Positions 35,624-47,739 of a stretch of DNA of 64,000 nt are shown piece after piece. The stretch spans positions 38,804,731 through 38,868,730 of the forward strand of contig JARWIR010000010.1 in assembly GCA_029959085.1 (NCBI GenBank), written 5' to 3'. The notes below the pieces were generated by a model. That model saw only the letters and a program-made list of their open reading frames with translations, was not told the DNA's origin and ran no database searches. The stretch's first letter is position 1; each line of letters begins with the position of its first letter. The DNA is from Nemophila menziesii. Taxonomy: Eukaryota > Streptophyta > Magnoliopsida > Boraginales > Hydrophyllaceae. The position numbers were made by a program, and so were the translations under genes.

Positions 35624-35845
35624 TTTTTTTATATGTTGGTGGTTCAAGTCAGTTTACTCGTACCACGACTAATTTCACAGAAATATAAATCCACCTCATG
35701 CATAGTCTAGGTAAATCAGAAATAGGTTATCCATTTTTAGGTAGGGGATTCGAATTGTGTCTCTCTCACTTCACTTCACACATTTTAAGTGCAGATGAAA
35801 TTGTAAGACTCCGACCAATTGAACTAACCTAACTGGTTTGACACC
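35624..35845 (-). mobile_element. tRNA-derived SINE, copy 3, decayed
   Basis: On the minus strand it has a decayed head (ggttagttcaattggtc), then attcgaatcccctacct and the family body, ending in an A tail (ttttttttata on plus at 35621-35632). Its order and wording match copies 1 and 2 with many substitutions, so it is the oldest of the three. Confidence 0.65.
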
Positions 35846-35855
35846 TATATTTAGT

Positions 35856-35886
35856 TTTTATATATATATATACACACACACACACG
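35856..35886. repeat. TA/CA microsatellite
   Basis: A run of tatatata followed by cacacacaca. Confidence 0.9.
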
Positions 35887-36384
35887 ATATTTCTTGTACC
35901 CATATCTGTTAAACATTACAAAAAAATTAATAAATGAAATTATCATAATGACAAAAATTACTAAGATAATAGTATAAAGTTTAGTGAAATCGTTCACATT
36001 TATGGGATAATTTTAATAATTCGGAAATTAGAAATCTAAAAGAGTTATTCAATTTACATCCAATGATCTTATTTTGAATCTTAAAATTACTATTTGTCAA
36101 ATTTTAAAATTATCCATTATTTGTCCAATCATATTGTGAGATGATCATATTATTTGAACAATGTAAAAATATTATATTTACATACGAAATAGAATATTTG
36201 AAATACCAACTTGTGGTATATTTGTTATTTTTTATATTTATTTAACCTTCCTAGTTCGAGTCCACAATATTCTATCAGGTTAATGATTAAAATTTAGTCC
36301 AATAATTATCTCGTCAAGGTTAAACTTGATCAAGTTTTTGCTTCTCATGAACGGATGAATAGGTTTTCAAACTCTCGGGTTGTT
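35887..36384. other. Non-coding sequence
   Basis: Nothing recognised. Confidence 0.4.
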
Positions 36385-38760
36385 ACACCACCGCCAATAT
36401 CGGATCAACCCATTCTCCACTGATATTACAATATGATCGCACAATGAAACAAGGACAAAAGGAATTTAGATTTGAATCTTATTGGCTGGATAATGAAGAA
36501 TGCACAAAGGTAGCTGAATACGCGTTAGGGACCTGTACAAGAAGAATCATTGGAAGTTTTCGTTGAAAAACGCAATGAAACTATTGGTGCACTCGAGTAG
36601 AATTACTTCAAAAAATCATGAAGAACAAATAGAAAAACTACAAAATAGACTTACGGAGATTACATATGCAATATCAACCCTACGCTATAGGAAGAAGAAT
36701 ACAATGTTTGAAATTAGATAAAATCAGCAGACAAATGTGAAGAGAAGTACTAGTCAGATCAGGCAAGAAAATTTCAGTTAAAATGTGGTGATAAGAACAC
36801 TAAATTTTTCATGTATCCATAATTCAGAAAAGAAATGGTAACAAAATATTACGTATTAAAGATAACAATGGAAACTGGAAGGAAGAAGTCTCAAAAGGAA
36901 CTTTGTACAGAACAACTAACAAGCACCCAACAAATGGAAAAGGTATCATAGTATGTCCCAAATAGGGTCACATAACAAATGAACCTAAATTTGACGAGAC
37001 CCTCGGCTATGGAAGAAGTGCACATAGTAGTAAAAAAACTATCACCAGTAAAAACACCAGGTCCGGACGGGCTAAACGGTAAATTTTATCATGAACTTTT
37101 GGATATTATTAAATAGGATGTATTACTAATGGTACATGACCTTTTCATTAAATGATATCTCATTAGAAAAATTAAACGACACAATAATTACCTTAATACC
37201 GAAACGCAAAATCTAAGAAAAGGTAGGGGATTATAGACTAATAACATGTGTCAATTTTGGATAAGATTATTGCAAAGATTTTATCTAATAGATTACACGT
37301 TTATGTGAACACTATAGTCTCTCCAACACAAAAAAAACTCATTAAAGGATGTTCCATCCAAGATAATATGCTTGTAGCACATGAAGTCTCATTTTATATG
37401 AAGAAAAAAAAAAGAAAAAAAAACACATGGAGGCCATCAATTTAGATATGACAAAAGTATGTGACCATGTAAGTTGGGATTTTATTTTAATTATATCTAA
37501 AAACTTGTTTTTTATGTAACAGATAACATGGATCAAGAATTGCATCACATCCGCTTCTTTTCAAGTTAATATTAATGGCGATAGAATGGAAAGTTTAAAA
37601 GCTGGAAGAGTTTTACGACAAGGAGACTCTTTATCTCCTTTTTTATCCACTCTTGTAACATAAATACTAATAAGTTTAATAGACAATAAGGTATTAAAAA
37701 ACTAATGAAATAAAAAATCACGAGGAAGTGTCCCATTGTAACACACCTTTTATTTGCAGACGACTCTTTTCTTTTTTCTTAACTATTGATATGATGCGAG
37801 TTAGGCTTTTAGGAATATATTGTATTTCTATCTATTGTACCGGATCAGGTCAGAAAATTAATTTTATAAAAAGCGCAATTTGTTTTAGCCGCGATACTCC
37901 ATATGATATTCGGGAATTTGTAACGATGTAAATTAAAATTGGAGAAACAGACGATCTTGCAAAATATCTAGGCATCTCACTTTGTTATAAAATATCAAAA
38001 GTTGAATCGTTCTCATGGATAGCAGAAAATATTTTCAAGAAAATAGACGAATGTAAAGCTCGGCTCCTATCAGATGGTGGGAAAGAATCCTAATCAAGGA
38101 AATACTACAGGCAATCCTAGTGTATACAATGTCAGTTTTCTCTTACCCTTTTTCTTTTGTTATAAAATTGATTTTAGAAATATCTATCTTTTGGTGGAAC
38201 CCAAGAGAACGAACCCGGATTCACTATCTTGCATGAAAAAATTGATAATATTTAAATAACTTGGAAGAAGAGGTTTCATGGACTTTAAATGGATGAATAC
38301 AACTCTATTATCTACGCAAGCTTGGAGAATATTAAATAACCCAGAAACTTTAGCGTCAAGGCTTCTTAAAGGTATATATTTTCCAAACACTCATTTTATA
38401 TATGTAAAACTTAGACAATCTCGCACGTGGTTTTGGGCAAATCCAATTGAAGAATTTTTTTTTTGAAAAAACATGGAAAGTGTTATATGGGAAATGAAGA
38501 AAGTATAAACATATATAATGACAAATAGTTAAACTCAAACTGGAAATTGGAAAAGCCATCAGGCTATTTGCTGGAAAGAGTCGCTCAATTATGGAAAGAA
38601 GATACTTACAAATAGGATATCGAATTATTGGATATATATTTTCCCGCAACCAGTAATTCTAGAAATCACACAAAGAATTCTACATTCTAACACTAACGAT
38701 GAGTTCATTTGGCCTCATGCCACAACTGGCGAATATGTGACAAAAAAGGTTACAAGATTC
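36385..38760 (+). pseudogene. Second LINE ORF2 relic
   Basis: RT blocks follow family order with many stops and frameshifts. These are KEFRFESYWLDNEECTKVA near 36450, VKKLSPVKTPGPDGLNGKFY near 37030-37090, an NRLHVYVNTIVSPTQ block with GCSIQDNMLVAHEV near 37290-37400, RVLRQGDSLSPFL near 37605-37650, and FADDSFLF near 37755-37780. Later blocks include a zf-RVT-like tail. The motifs differ from the LINE at 4.8-11.2 kb, so this is a different lineage or a much older copy. No target duplication or 5' end was found. Confidence 0.75.
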
Positions 38761-39319
38761 TCACAGAAGAACAAGTGATACATGAGCCTCAATTAGCAAG
38801 ATTCTTTGAGTCAAGAACATTAAATTAAGTAGGTAAGGATGAGTACTATACTTGCAGAGTTGCAGTAGACAAAGACTTTTGGGTTTGACGTAATGCAAGT
38901 AACATTTTGCATACAATCTCGAACATCTAAGGTTAAAAATTTCTATATTGCTGATAAATAGACTCTCAGAAACCAGTAACATCAATTACACAAAAATCAT
39001 CACACTTATACAAAAAGTAACACCACATTATTTCACCAATTCAATTTTCATTTATACTCCTTTATTCCTGAAAAAGAAAGATCTTCAAAATATTTAATCA
39101 AAGCAACAACTTCATCCCTGAAAAAGTAATGAAAGAATGAAGGGTTTTGGCTGGCTAGATTGAAAGATCGTTGGTATAAGTACCACTACTTGATTCATTT
39201 AAAAAATCATCATCTTATCACCAAGTTCAACCTATTCTTGACTTGATTCCTTAATTTCCATTGCACCAAATTCACAAACACATAGCTGTTAATAATACTA
39301 AAAATTTACAACTTGAAGA
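38761..39319. other. Non-coding sequence
   Basis: Nothing recognised. Confidence 0.4.
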
Positions 39320-39755
39320 ATGATGACTTGGGTTCTTCGATTATTGATGGCGTAGCCAAGCCGGTTGATGATGGTGGAGAATGAACTTTTTTGTTCTAAT
39401 GTGAGTGTGATGGCGAAGGAGCGGCGATTTTTTTGTGCGAGTGGTCGACTTCCTGTAATTAACTTTTAACATTAATTTGGGTTTTCCATTGTAATAGGTT
39501 ATTTATTTCTAGAATAATAATATGGACCATGATGACAAAGAGGAATAACACTTACGTGGCACTGATGTGGCGTTGATGTAGCGCCACGCGGCGTTAACTA
39601 ACGGTTAACAGACATAAATTGGTAAACAAAGGCAATAGTGACACAAAATACTAATATAATAGGTTATTTTGTTACAATTTATAGATCGTATACTGTTAGT
39701 GCATTTTCTTGAAAGTTAGAGAGTATCGGGAGGGTTTTTCCAAAAAAAAAAAAAT
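39320..39755. repeat. MULE-end repeat, second copy
   Basis: It shares gggttcttcgattattga, aagccggttgatgatggtgg and the tail (cgtggcactgatgtggcg, ggcgttaactaacggtta, ttcttgaaagttagagag) with 24340-25032, but lacks the extra VDDGGEW units. The tail also resembles the Pack-MULE end. No left inverted repeat was found. Confidence 0.5.
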
Positions 39756-39759
39756 CTCT

Positions 39760-40664
39760 GGTATTAAAACATTACCACTTCAAGATGAAAACTATTACTT
39801 GAAAAAAAGTATGTAACACGAACCGGATCCTCAAAATTTGGCAAATTCAGCCAACAATCATATCCAAGCTCAAGCTTATATACTCTTTACACAAATATAA
39901 ATTCGAAAACTACTTCTACCTATTTTTTTGGCGCTTCAACTCAAACACATTAAACATGACAGGCCAGCAATCTTTGTACCATACGTGCTCAATTTAAGGA
40001 ACCGAATAAAATAAAAAAACAAAATAGATTTATAAAATCCAAATCATAGTTGAATTTGGATAAACTCAAACTTTTCCTTTTAAAGATAAAAGTGTTATAT
40101 CATAACACAATTTTCTTTTAAGGTTTTACTATTATTCTCCAACACTAGCAAAGCTCTATAAAAGAAATTAGTTCTTCTCAAATAATTAGTTCTTCTTCTG
40201 GTTTAAGTTTTAAAGGTTAAAAAGTCAGGTGCAAGAATTATAAAGGTTTCGTCTCTATAAAATTCGCAGATTAAAACTCTCCAAAAAGTTACGTACTTTA
40301 AGGTATATATCTAATCCTTCTTATGATATCGTAATCGTTTAGATTATTCGTATGATATGCTGCTGTTAAATTACATAAAGCTTTATCTTCTTAAATTGCT
40401 ATTTTACATTACAAAATTTTGAGTTGGTGTTACGTAACTCATCACATCACTTTTTTTTTTTGTTCGAAATAACTCATCACATCACATAACAACCTGATAT
40501 TGATATTTCTTTATTTGCTCGCAGCTAAAACTCTATAATTTCATAGTTTCCCCTTTATACTAAAGAATATCTTCTACTATTCTAAACACTAAACAACTCT
40601 CTTTAACTCACAATTGTAATCTTACCCATAAAAGCTAATTTTTCTTTTCAGTTACAGTGAAAGA
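39760..40664 (+). other. Upstream region of NFD4 copy 2
   Basis: From about 40370 it resembles the region upstream of copy 3 (gcagctaaaactc, ttcttctact, then aacactaaa). It should include the promoter and 5' UTR. The sequence cttttcagttacag just before the ATG could be an acceptor of a 5' UTR intron, but no donor was confirmed. Confidence 0.5.
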
Positions 40665-42362
40665 ATGGGTGAATCAATGCAACTTGTTAGTCATATAATT
40701 CGTGGTAGATGGTTTTCGCTTTTCGCCTCGTTTCTTATCATGGCAGGAGCCGGAGCAACTTATCTCTTTGGAGTTTACTCTAAAGATATAAAATCTACAC
40801 TTGGTTATGACCAAACCACACTTAACCTCTTAAGCTTCTTCAAAGATCTTGGTGCAAACGTAGGAGTTTTATCGGGCCTCATAGCCGAGGTAACTCCAAC
40901 ATGGTTCGTATTATTAATAGGCTCCGCCATGAATTTCGTAGGCTACTTCATGATATGGTTAGCTGTCACAAACAAGATTCCTAAGCCTAAAGTTTGGCAT
41001 ATGTGTGTTTACATATGCCTTGGAGCAAATTCACAAAACTTCGCAAATACAGGCGCTTTAGTAACTTCTATTCGCAATTTCCCTGAAAGCCGAGGCGTTA
41101 TGTTAGGGTTATTGAAGGGTTTCACTGGGTTAAGTGGAGCGATTTTAACACAAGTTTACTTAGCTGTCTATGGTAACGATTCAAAGTCGCTAATTTTATT
41201 AATCGCGTGGCTTCCGGCTGCTTTATCCGTGGTGTTTGTTTATACGATTCGTGCTATGAAGGTTGTGAAACATAAGAATGAGCTTAGAGTGTTTTATCAT
41301 TTTCTTTATGTATCGATTGTATTAGCTTTATTCATTATGGCGATGACTATAGCTCAGAGACTTGTCGACTTTTCAGAGGCGGCTTATGCTGCAAGCGCGA
41401 CTGTCGTTTGTGCTTTACTTTTTTTCCCACTTTCTATAGTGATTAGAGAAGATTTAGTCTCGTGGAAGCTAAAGAAAGAGGCTATAGATGCACCCAAGAT
41501 CATAATCGAAACTCAATCACCAGTGGAAATTAAGCCAATATCTCAAGAACCCGTGAAAAAAACGACGTTATGGTACGAGGACATCTTTAAAAAACCGGAA
41601 AGGGGCGATGATTACACAATTTTACAAGCACTTCTTAGCACCGATATGCTTATTCTGTTTCTTGCAACTTTTTGTGGACTTGGTTCAAGCTTAACCGCGG
41701 TAGATAACTTGGGTCAAATCGGTGAATCGTTAGGCTATCCATCAAAAACCGTAAAATCTTTCGTTTCGCTTTTAAGTATATGGAATTATTTCGGGAGAAT
41801 TTTTTCCGGATTTGTATCGGAAACTCTACTTTCAAAGTACAAATTTCCGAGGCCATTGATGATGACACTAGTCCTTTTGTTGTCATGCATTGGTCATCTT
41901 ATGATTGCTTTTCCATTCCCTGGTTCAGTTTATGTGGCGTCAATAATCATTGGATTTTCATTCGGTGCGCAATTACCATTACTTTTCGCGATTATTTCTG
42001 AGCTTTTCGGGTTAAAGTATTACTCAACGTTATTTAATTGTGGGCAATTGGCTAGTCCTCTTGGTTCATACATATTAAACGTTAGAATAACTGGTTATCT
42101 ATATGATAAAGAGGCGTTGAAGGAGCTTGTAAAGAAGGGTTTAACAAGGTCTGATGTAATGGAGCTTACTTGCATTGGTGTAAGATGTTATAGGTTGGTT
42201 TTTATTATATTGGCTTGTCTTACATTTTTTGGAGCGGTTTCTTCGTTGATTTTGGTTTGGAGAACTAGAGAATTTTACAAGAGTGATATTTACAAGAAGT
42301 TCAGAGAGGAAGCTGAAACTATGGAAGCGGAACTGGCGTTACCAGTCAGTAATAAAATATAG
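40665..42362 (+). CDS. Nodulin-like / NFD4-type MFS transporter, copy 2
   Basis: This 565-residue single-exon gene has the same domain plan as copy 1: a Nodulin-like half, a hydrophilic loop around 270-325, and a second MFS half. The N-terminus is shorter than in the other copies (MGESMQLV, lacking the Gly-rich TISGGGG insert). From about residue 25 on, it differs from copy 3 at only a handful of residues (for example S/T in EDLVSW, D/E in RGDDY, V/G in KELVKKG). DNA identity is similarly high, while the first 90 bases and the far upstream DNA differ far more. This pattern suggests gene conversion or very recent duplication with later loss at the ends. All family motifs are present and no break was seen. 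Confidence 0.93.
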   Translation: MGESMQLVSHIIRGRWFSLFASFLIMAGAGATYLFGVYSKDIKSTLGYDQTTLNLLSFFKDLGANVGVLSGLIAEVTPTWFVLLIGSAMNFVGYFMIWLAVTNKIPKPKVWHMCVYICLGANSQNFANTGALVTSIRNFPESRGVMLGLLKGFTGLSGAILTQVYLAVYGNDSKSLILLIAWLPAALSVVFVYTIRAMKVVKHKNELRVFYHFLYVSIVLALFIMAMTIAQRLVDFSEAAYAASATVVCALLFFPLSIVIREDLVSWKLKKEAIDAPKIIIETQSPVEIKPISQEPVKKTTLWYEDIFKKPERGDDYTILQALLSTDMLILFLATFCGLGSSLTAVDNLGQIGESLGYPSKTVKSFVSLLSIWNYFGRIFSGFVSETLLSKYKFPRPLMMTLVLLLSCIGHLMIAFPFPGSVYVASIIIGFSFGAQLPLLFAIISELFGLKYYSTLFNCGQLASPLGSYILNVRITGYLYDKEALKELVKKGLTRSDVMELTCIGVRCYRLVFIILACLTFFGAVSSLILVWRTREFYKSDIYKKFREEAETMEAELALPVSNKI

Positions 42363-43240
42363 TAGTTAGTATAATCTTAGAGTAGACCAGAACACATTTA
42401 TACATAAATTTGCTCTGTACTTCTTTTTTTCGGTAGATAAAATTTATTATACACTCAATTTCAATAAATTCTAATATTAATTTATATGAAATTTCTTGTA
42501 TCATTGGTTAGCATATCATTAAGAGGCACGAACCTGTTAGTTTAACAGGTCAAAACATTGCGTCTTTTTTTAATGGTACAAGTTCTTTCGAGTTTAAGGT
42601 GGTTTTCTGATGTATTACATAAAAAAAGAAAATCATTAAGAGACAGAACCACTACAAAATCACATGTTAGCACTATACATGGGAGTTGGGGGTGGGGGCA
42701 AACCATTGACTTTTGTTACCATTAGAATCTTTCTTTACTCCATGTGCATTCGTCCCCATATAAGTTTTTGTAATTATTCAACATTGCCTTTTTGGTGTAG
42801 GTATTGCCATACTATTACCTTTTTGAAATACTTAGAATGGGATGGCCTATATAGGAGAGAGTAATGGTTGGTTTTATCACGGATTTAAAGTAGGGTAAAC
42901 TATTAATAAAGTATACTATTTATAAAGTATCCGGATCCGCAGATAGTTATGGTAAACTTTTGGATAATTTTTACCAAGAGTAAAAACCGGGTTGGTTTTA
43001 TCCCGGGAAAGGTATTTTTACATGAGTTGGGTAAAAAAGTGCATTTTAGAAAAAAAAACGGAAAGTAACATTTTTACCCCTTCAAGTTGGATCTTTATAC
43101 CCTCAGGTTGTGTTTCGAATTGGGTCCGAATATTGGGCCTACACCTCCATCCATTTCACGTTTTCTTTACTAATTTACTACGTGTGTGCGAGTTAAACAT
43201 TTATAATCAAATTCGATATTGAAAAAGTCGGATATGAAAA
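42363..43240 (+). repeat. NFD4 downstream duplicated flank, copy A
   Basis: Matches 56394-57245 almost throughout, including tagttagtataatcttaga after the stop, a cattaagaggc stretch, gggagttgggggtggggg and gtgtttcgaattgggtcc. It shows that the duplication unit included about 0.85 kb downstream of the gene. No gene is supported within it. Confidence 0.8.
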
Positions 43241-43330
43241 AGTTAAAATAACTACCACACTCACTAATAAATCCAAAACCTATCTAATAGAGACTAAAGG
43301 GGAGGACGGTGTCAGCATGACACACGTTTT

Positions 43331-43438
43331 GCTTAAATGAGAGTTCATATTTATAAGAAAGATCTTGAAAACCCACCTTAAGATGCTTAAATGAGAGTTC
43401 ATATTTATAACAAAGATCTTGAAAACCCACCTTAAGCT
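43331..43438. repeat. 54-bp tandem duplication
   Basis: The unit starting gcttaaatgagagttcat and ending ccaccttaag occurs at 43331-43384 and 43385-43438, with one or two differences. Confidence 0.85.
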
Positions 43439-44630
43439 ATCGATATGGGATTACTTCATGCATCGCTAGGTTAAGCACGGTTCTCTTCGGTTTTTGTCAA
43501 AACTGAAATTGAATAGTTCAGTTTTTAAAGGTGTTGATACCGAAACTAACGGTTTTCATCAGTTCGGATTTGTCATATTTCGTTTCGGTATATATCTGGT
43601 TCGCTATAATTTTCGGTTTTGGTATGTGTTTGGTTCAGTAAATGTATAGGACTCAAGGATTTCTATTTAAAACGTTTTACTATCTAACAGATCCATATTT
43701 GAAATGTCTGATTATTATGTTATTAATCCATATAGGAAAATTGTAAATTGTAATATTATGAATTAAATTGTAACTCTCTAATTTAATGTGTATGGTTTAA
43801 TTTCAAGAATTTTTAATAAACAAAAAATCTTTTTATATATAGACCAATAATTTATGCAAAGATGTTTTGTATATTAAGACATTTTAAAAGGAGGAGCATG
43901 TCATATATGAACATTTTACTTTTCAAAATGTACTTCATTTCAGTCCCATTATACGTAAATTTGTCAGAGTAGGGCGGCAACCTCCCTAAATTCGATGTGC
44001 AGTGAAAATTTATCCGGAAAATAAAATTAAGAATTTTTTTTAGTGAAATAAACATAAGACCATTCCTTTACACTCACCTCCACCCCAATCTAGATATAAG
44101 TCTCATATTAAAAATTCAAAATATTAGTCTTTTATCAGATCAAAGATTAAGTATAAGATCTTCTAAATAAAAAATTAACTCAAAAAAAAAAAAAAAAATC
44201 AGACGGCATGGTTCAAGGAAGAGCTTTATTTTTTAGAGCATAAAAGTTTATCATGGAAACGTTTTGACCACAAAGGCAATAACCTAAATTTTTATGTGCC
44301 AATATAGACCTAGGATATGCATTATAACCCAAATTAGTCCACATTGTATTTCGTTTCTCTATACCTTTGCCTTCTCTATCACTTCACAAAGAAACAATAA
44401 AGAAATTAAGAAATAGACTCGCTCAGCTAAGGTCTTTTTTCCCCTTAATTTCCAGTTTACAAAGTTCTCTTTTTAGTGCTTAGTTTCATATTATTTGGCT
44501 CGTAAAATAATTGGATGGAAACTACTTAAATTCCTTCATATAAAAAATATACAATAAATCAAGAACAAAATAATCAAAGAAATGACACTAAAAAAAGATA
44601 AACTAAGAAAAAAAGGAAGTCTAGTTTTGT
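43439..44630. other. Non-coding sequence with hAT-like scraps
   Basis: At 43480-43640 ttcggtttt/ccgaaac words recall the inner part of the hAT MITE at 3 kb, but no termini were found. The rest shows nothing recognised. Confidence 0.35.
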
Positions 44631-44639
44631 TGTGAACAA

Positions 44640-45190
44640 TTAAGCTTTGTCTGATCATAAGCAAGGGTGCAAAAGAAGTTCAAGTAGTCATTGACGTTCA
44701 AGTCGTATACTAGGCCAGGTCCGCAACACTATTGGGTTGAATATGTCCAGCTCCGTAATCAAATGGTTATAATTGCTGATCGAATAGCCGCTGGACTCCA
44801 ATCAGGGTGAAGGCTCTTTAGTAGACCAACCACACCAGAAACATGAGGACACGACATTGATGTCCTACACTTTATTGGGAAGGGCGTAATTTGACCATTA
44901 TAATCACGTGTTTGCTTCAGTCCAAGCAGCTATTACATCAACTCCAGGCGCAGTAATAACAGGCTGACAAGACAAAACAACCAATCAAGATTCGTTAACT
45001 AATAAAAAAATGACAAATGTGATACTTCTGCATAATAGAAGACAAACTAAAAAAATTCCATTCACTTTCTTCGGGTCCAATGCTCCGCTTAAACATAGCA
45101 TCCTGAGTACGAAAATTGCAATTTTTACCGTCAGAAAAATGGTTTTTATGCAACTTCAGCCAATGCATTTGCAACTTTCGCTTGTGCACC
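44640..45190 (-). pseudogene. Subtilisin-like protease (SBT) pseudogene, C-terminal half
   Basis: Minus-strand blocks follow the order of a plant subtilase. DAMFKRSIGPEESEW near 45080-45110 stands where the family has a DA-x-LC-x-GTLDPKKV block. [15 protein letters not shown] lies near 44905-44955, followed by a stop. [20 protein letters not shown], with the active-site Ser, lies near 44805-44865, then [12 protein letters not shown]. Near 44650-44740 comes the PA-distal QPNSVADPGLVYDL-like block and a LNFF-containing stretch. Frameshifts and stops break it, and the Gly before TSMS is changed. The N-terminal half with the catalytic Asp and His is absent. It is a dead fragment of an apoplastic serine protease gene. 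Confidence 0.75.
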
Positions 45191-45199
45191 AGTAATAAG

Positions 45200-45430
45200 T
45201 GGATATAGTTTCTCCTTTAGCAATGTCTTGGAAATAGTTATTCCTTGAATAAATAAATAAGAATTAATCGGTTTTCTTTTTGTATCAAATAGGGTACATG
45301 TTAGTAGTGTACACTAAACTACCTCAGCGGTGTTGTTTGGACCACTTAACTATTAAGGGCTTCAAACAACTGACTAATGAATCAAAATCGTTCCAAATTG
45401 TCCACTCCATTAGGTTATTGTTAAAAATGG
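45200..45430. other. Non-coding sequence
   Basis: Nothing recognised; a short frame at 45280-45516 has no family match. Confidence 0.3.
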
Positions 45431-47610
45431 TTGTTACACTTGATTACGGTAGGCCCGGTCGACCGCGAGGTTCCAGCGGTCCAGTTTCTGGATGTAATAG
45501 TAAAGGTAAGATGTAATTGGTTATATCTTTATTTACTTGAGTATAAATATTTATATATATAATTGGTTATTTCTTTATTGAACAAGGAAACATGTCATTA
45601 AGGGTAGGCCAATGAGCATTCTCCGGACAACGTAGAATGCTAAGAAGAATTATGCTGGTGTTGTGCTAGTTGACTTTTGCCAAAAGGATGGCACATGGAA
45701 CCCTGTTGGAAATACAACACATCACGTGGCACAGGTCATATGGAACACCATACATATCATATTGTAAAACATTATCTCGGGTGGGGTCACCTCCCTTTGA
45801 GAAAAAGGAATTTGATATGCACACCTCGAAGTAAGTTGTGTTTTTAATTTATTTTTGTTAAATTAAATTTTTTGGTTAATTTCCATTATTTTTTGTAGCA
45901 ATATTTTCCATGGAGGAATGGAGAAGTAATCCAAACTGGGGAAACATACAACCGAGCATCCACAAAAAGTGTCTAAGTAGATTTAGTGATCAGAAGGGAC
46001 AATATGCAAGAATTTGATCTATTCTGTTAAATCTCCCCAAGATATGAGTCTGGACGAGATCGAGTTGATAAAGAATATGTGGGATAGCAAAGAATTTAAG
46101 GTAAACAAATATTATTAAGTTTTTTCTATATTACTTATCCATTAAAAAAATTAATATAAACAAGCAAGATCTGTTACGCGGAAGAAAAACAGAGACAAGA
46201 AGGGACCAGGTAGTGGTAATGGCTTGGCATCCCTTTCGAAGACACGTTATCGGCTGGTGGAGGTAAGGTATGTTGTATTTTTTCATCGTTTGATTTGCAA
46301 AAATAAATATTTGTATTATTACAGGAGGAAAACCCTGAGTTTTAACCGAATACATGGGTAGATGACGACGCTCTTACACCTACATCCTCAGAGGTCGTAG
46401 GAGAAGCCTAAAATGGCCGAATTTTACACCAAAATTGGGCTTAATAAGACATGATATTGGAGGGATTAGCGCTTCCATCAATGATATGTAAGTTAGAATT
46501 TTTTGTGTTGTTGAATAATTATAATTTTTGTGACTTACAATTTTTTCAACTTACATGTAACAAGTTGACTTGAGGGAGATACTCGATCAGGCTTCCGAGT
46601 TTGTAGGTGATGTCTCAAGGTACTCAGCCACACCGACACAATTTGACACGGGTAGATAAGATCCAGATAGTGCTCAAGGTGGCATAAGAGTGTATGAGTC
46701 CCGCACAAAAGGGTTGGAAGCTAGGAGTTGGACCATTTGTTCCTACCTAGAGCCATAGGCAGACGTAGAGTCAGAAACTTAATATGTGCATGGCTTTGAG
46801 ATGGATAATCGAAACCTTCCCGCAAATAGTCGAGGTTGTGAATGATTTTGACAGCGTTGGAGCCCTAGCCGGAGCCCAGGAGTAGGAGTCAACTGTCACT
46901 ACCACATCCACCCCAATTAATCCGTTTTGTATCCCCGAGAACTATTTGCAATTTGTTAGACAAATAAACTAGATAATGCTGGTGCAGGGTAACTCCCGGT
47001 GGAATATCATCTCAACCAGTCCAACATAGCTGAGTAATCTGCAACCACGTAATCCTAGCACGGGAGGATATTTGAGAATCGTTCAAGACTAAAAGATGAG
47101 GATGATATTGACGCGACATAATCTCCTGACAGAAATCCGTCCATTTAACTTTATTATATCCCAACTTTCATTCAGATTCTATTCTATTTTATTCAGATTT
47201 TTATTTTGGTTTGTAATTAATTTTTCTTTGATATTTTTAGAATTTTATTTTATTTTAGTCTTTAATTTATTTTTATCAGACTTTTAGTTAACCAAAACTT
47301 TTATTGTAATTAATATGTAAATTAGTTTTTTATGTTTCAACCCTTTAGCGACTACCAAAATGGTCGCTAGAAATTAAAATACTTAGCAACCACTAAACAG
47401 TCGGTAATACGTTCAACACTCTAGCGACCACCATATGTCATTAAAGATTTCAGACACCTAGGAACCACAAAGATGGTTGCTAATCATGTTAACTTTTGCC
47501 GACCACTGTTGTGGTCGCGAAAGATAATGGCTGGCAGAGTTAAGAAATAGTCATTAAAAGATATATCTAACAACCTCCGTGACGGTAGCTGGAGATAAAT
47601 CCCTCGTGCA
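45430..47610 (+). mobile_element. CACTA-type element relic
   Basis: Plus-strand scraps at 45900-46260 resemble the Ptta/En/Spm plant transposase family (Transposase_24). One stretch reads MSLDEIELIKNMWDSKEFK; a following one contains KNRDKKGPGSGNG, where the family has an AKxNR then GS pattern. Near 47350-47600 a cluster of agcgaccac/tggtcgct words forms typical CACTA subterminal repeats. No clean CACTA terminus was found. Assignment is moderate and rests on those two signs together. Confidence 0.5.
47345..47600. repeat. GCGACCA subterminal repeat cluster
   Basis: Repeated agcgactacc, tggtcgctag, agcgaccacc and gtggtcgcg words occur in both orientations within about 250 bp, next to the CACTA-like coding scraps. 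Confidence 0.6.
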
Positions 47611-47739
47611 TACAAAATTAAGTTATCTCCTTTTATCTATTTGTGGTGGATGAGGAAAACCTCATATAATTTGTATGTTATTTAATCTTGATTAGACTTA
47701 CAGTAGTTGTTGTGGTAGTTGTGATAATTATATAAACAT

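Noticed and set aside
35624..35845. A functional tRNA gene at the SINE heads
   Set aside because: The tRNA-like heads lack a foldable acceptor stem and run directly into the SINE body.
41650..41886. 78-codon minus-strand frame, identical at 55681-55917, and a similar plus frame at 32484-32717
   Set aside because: All are antisense shadows of the conserved second half of the NFD4 genes. Their identity follows from the identity of the genes.
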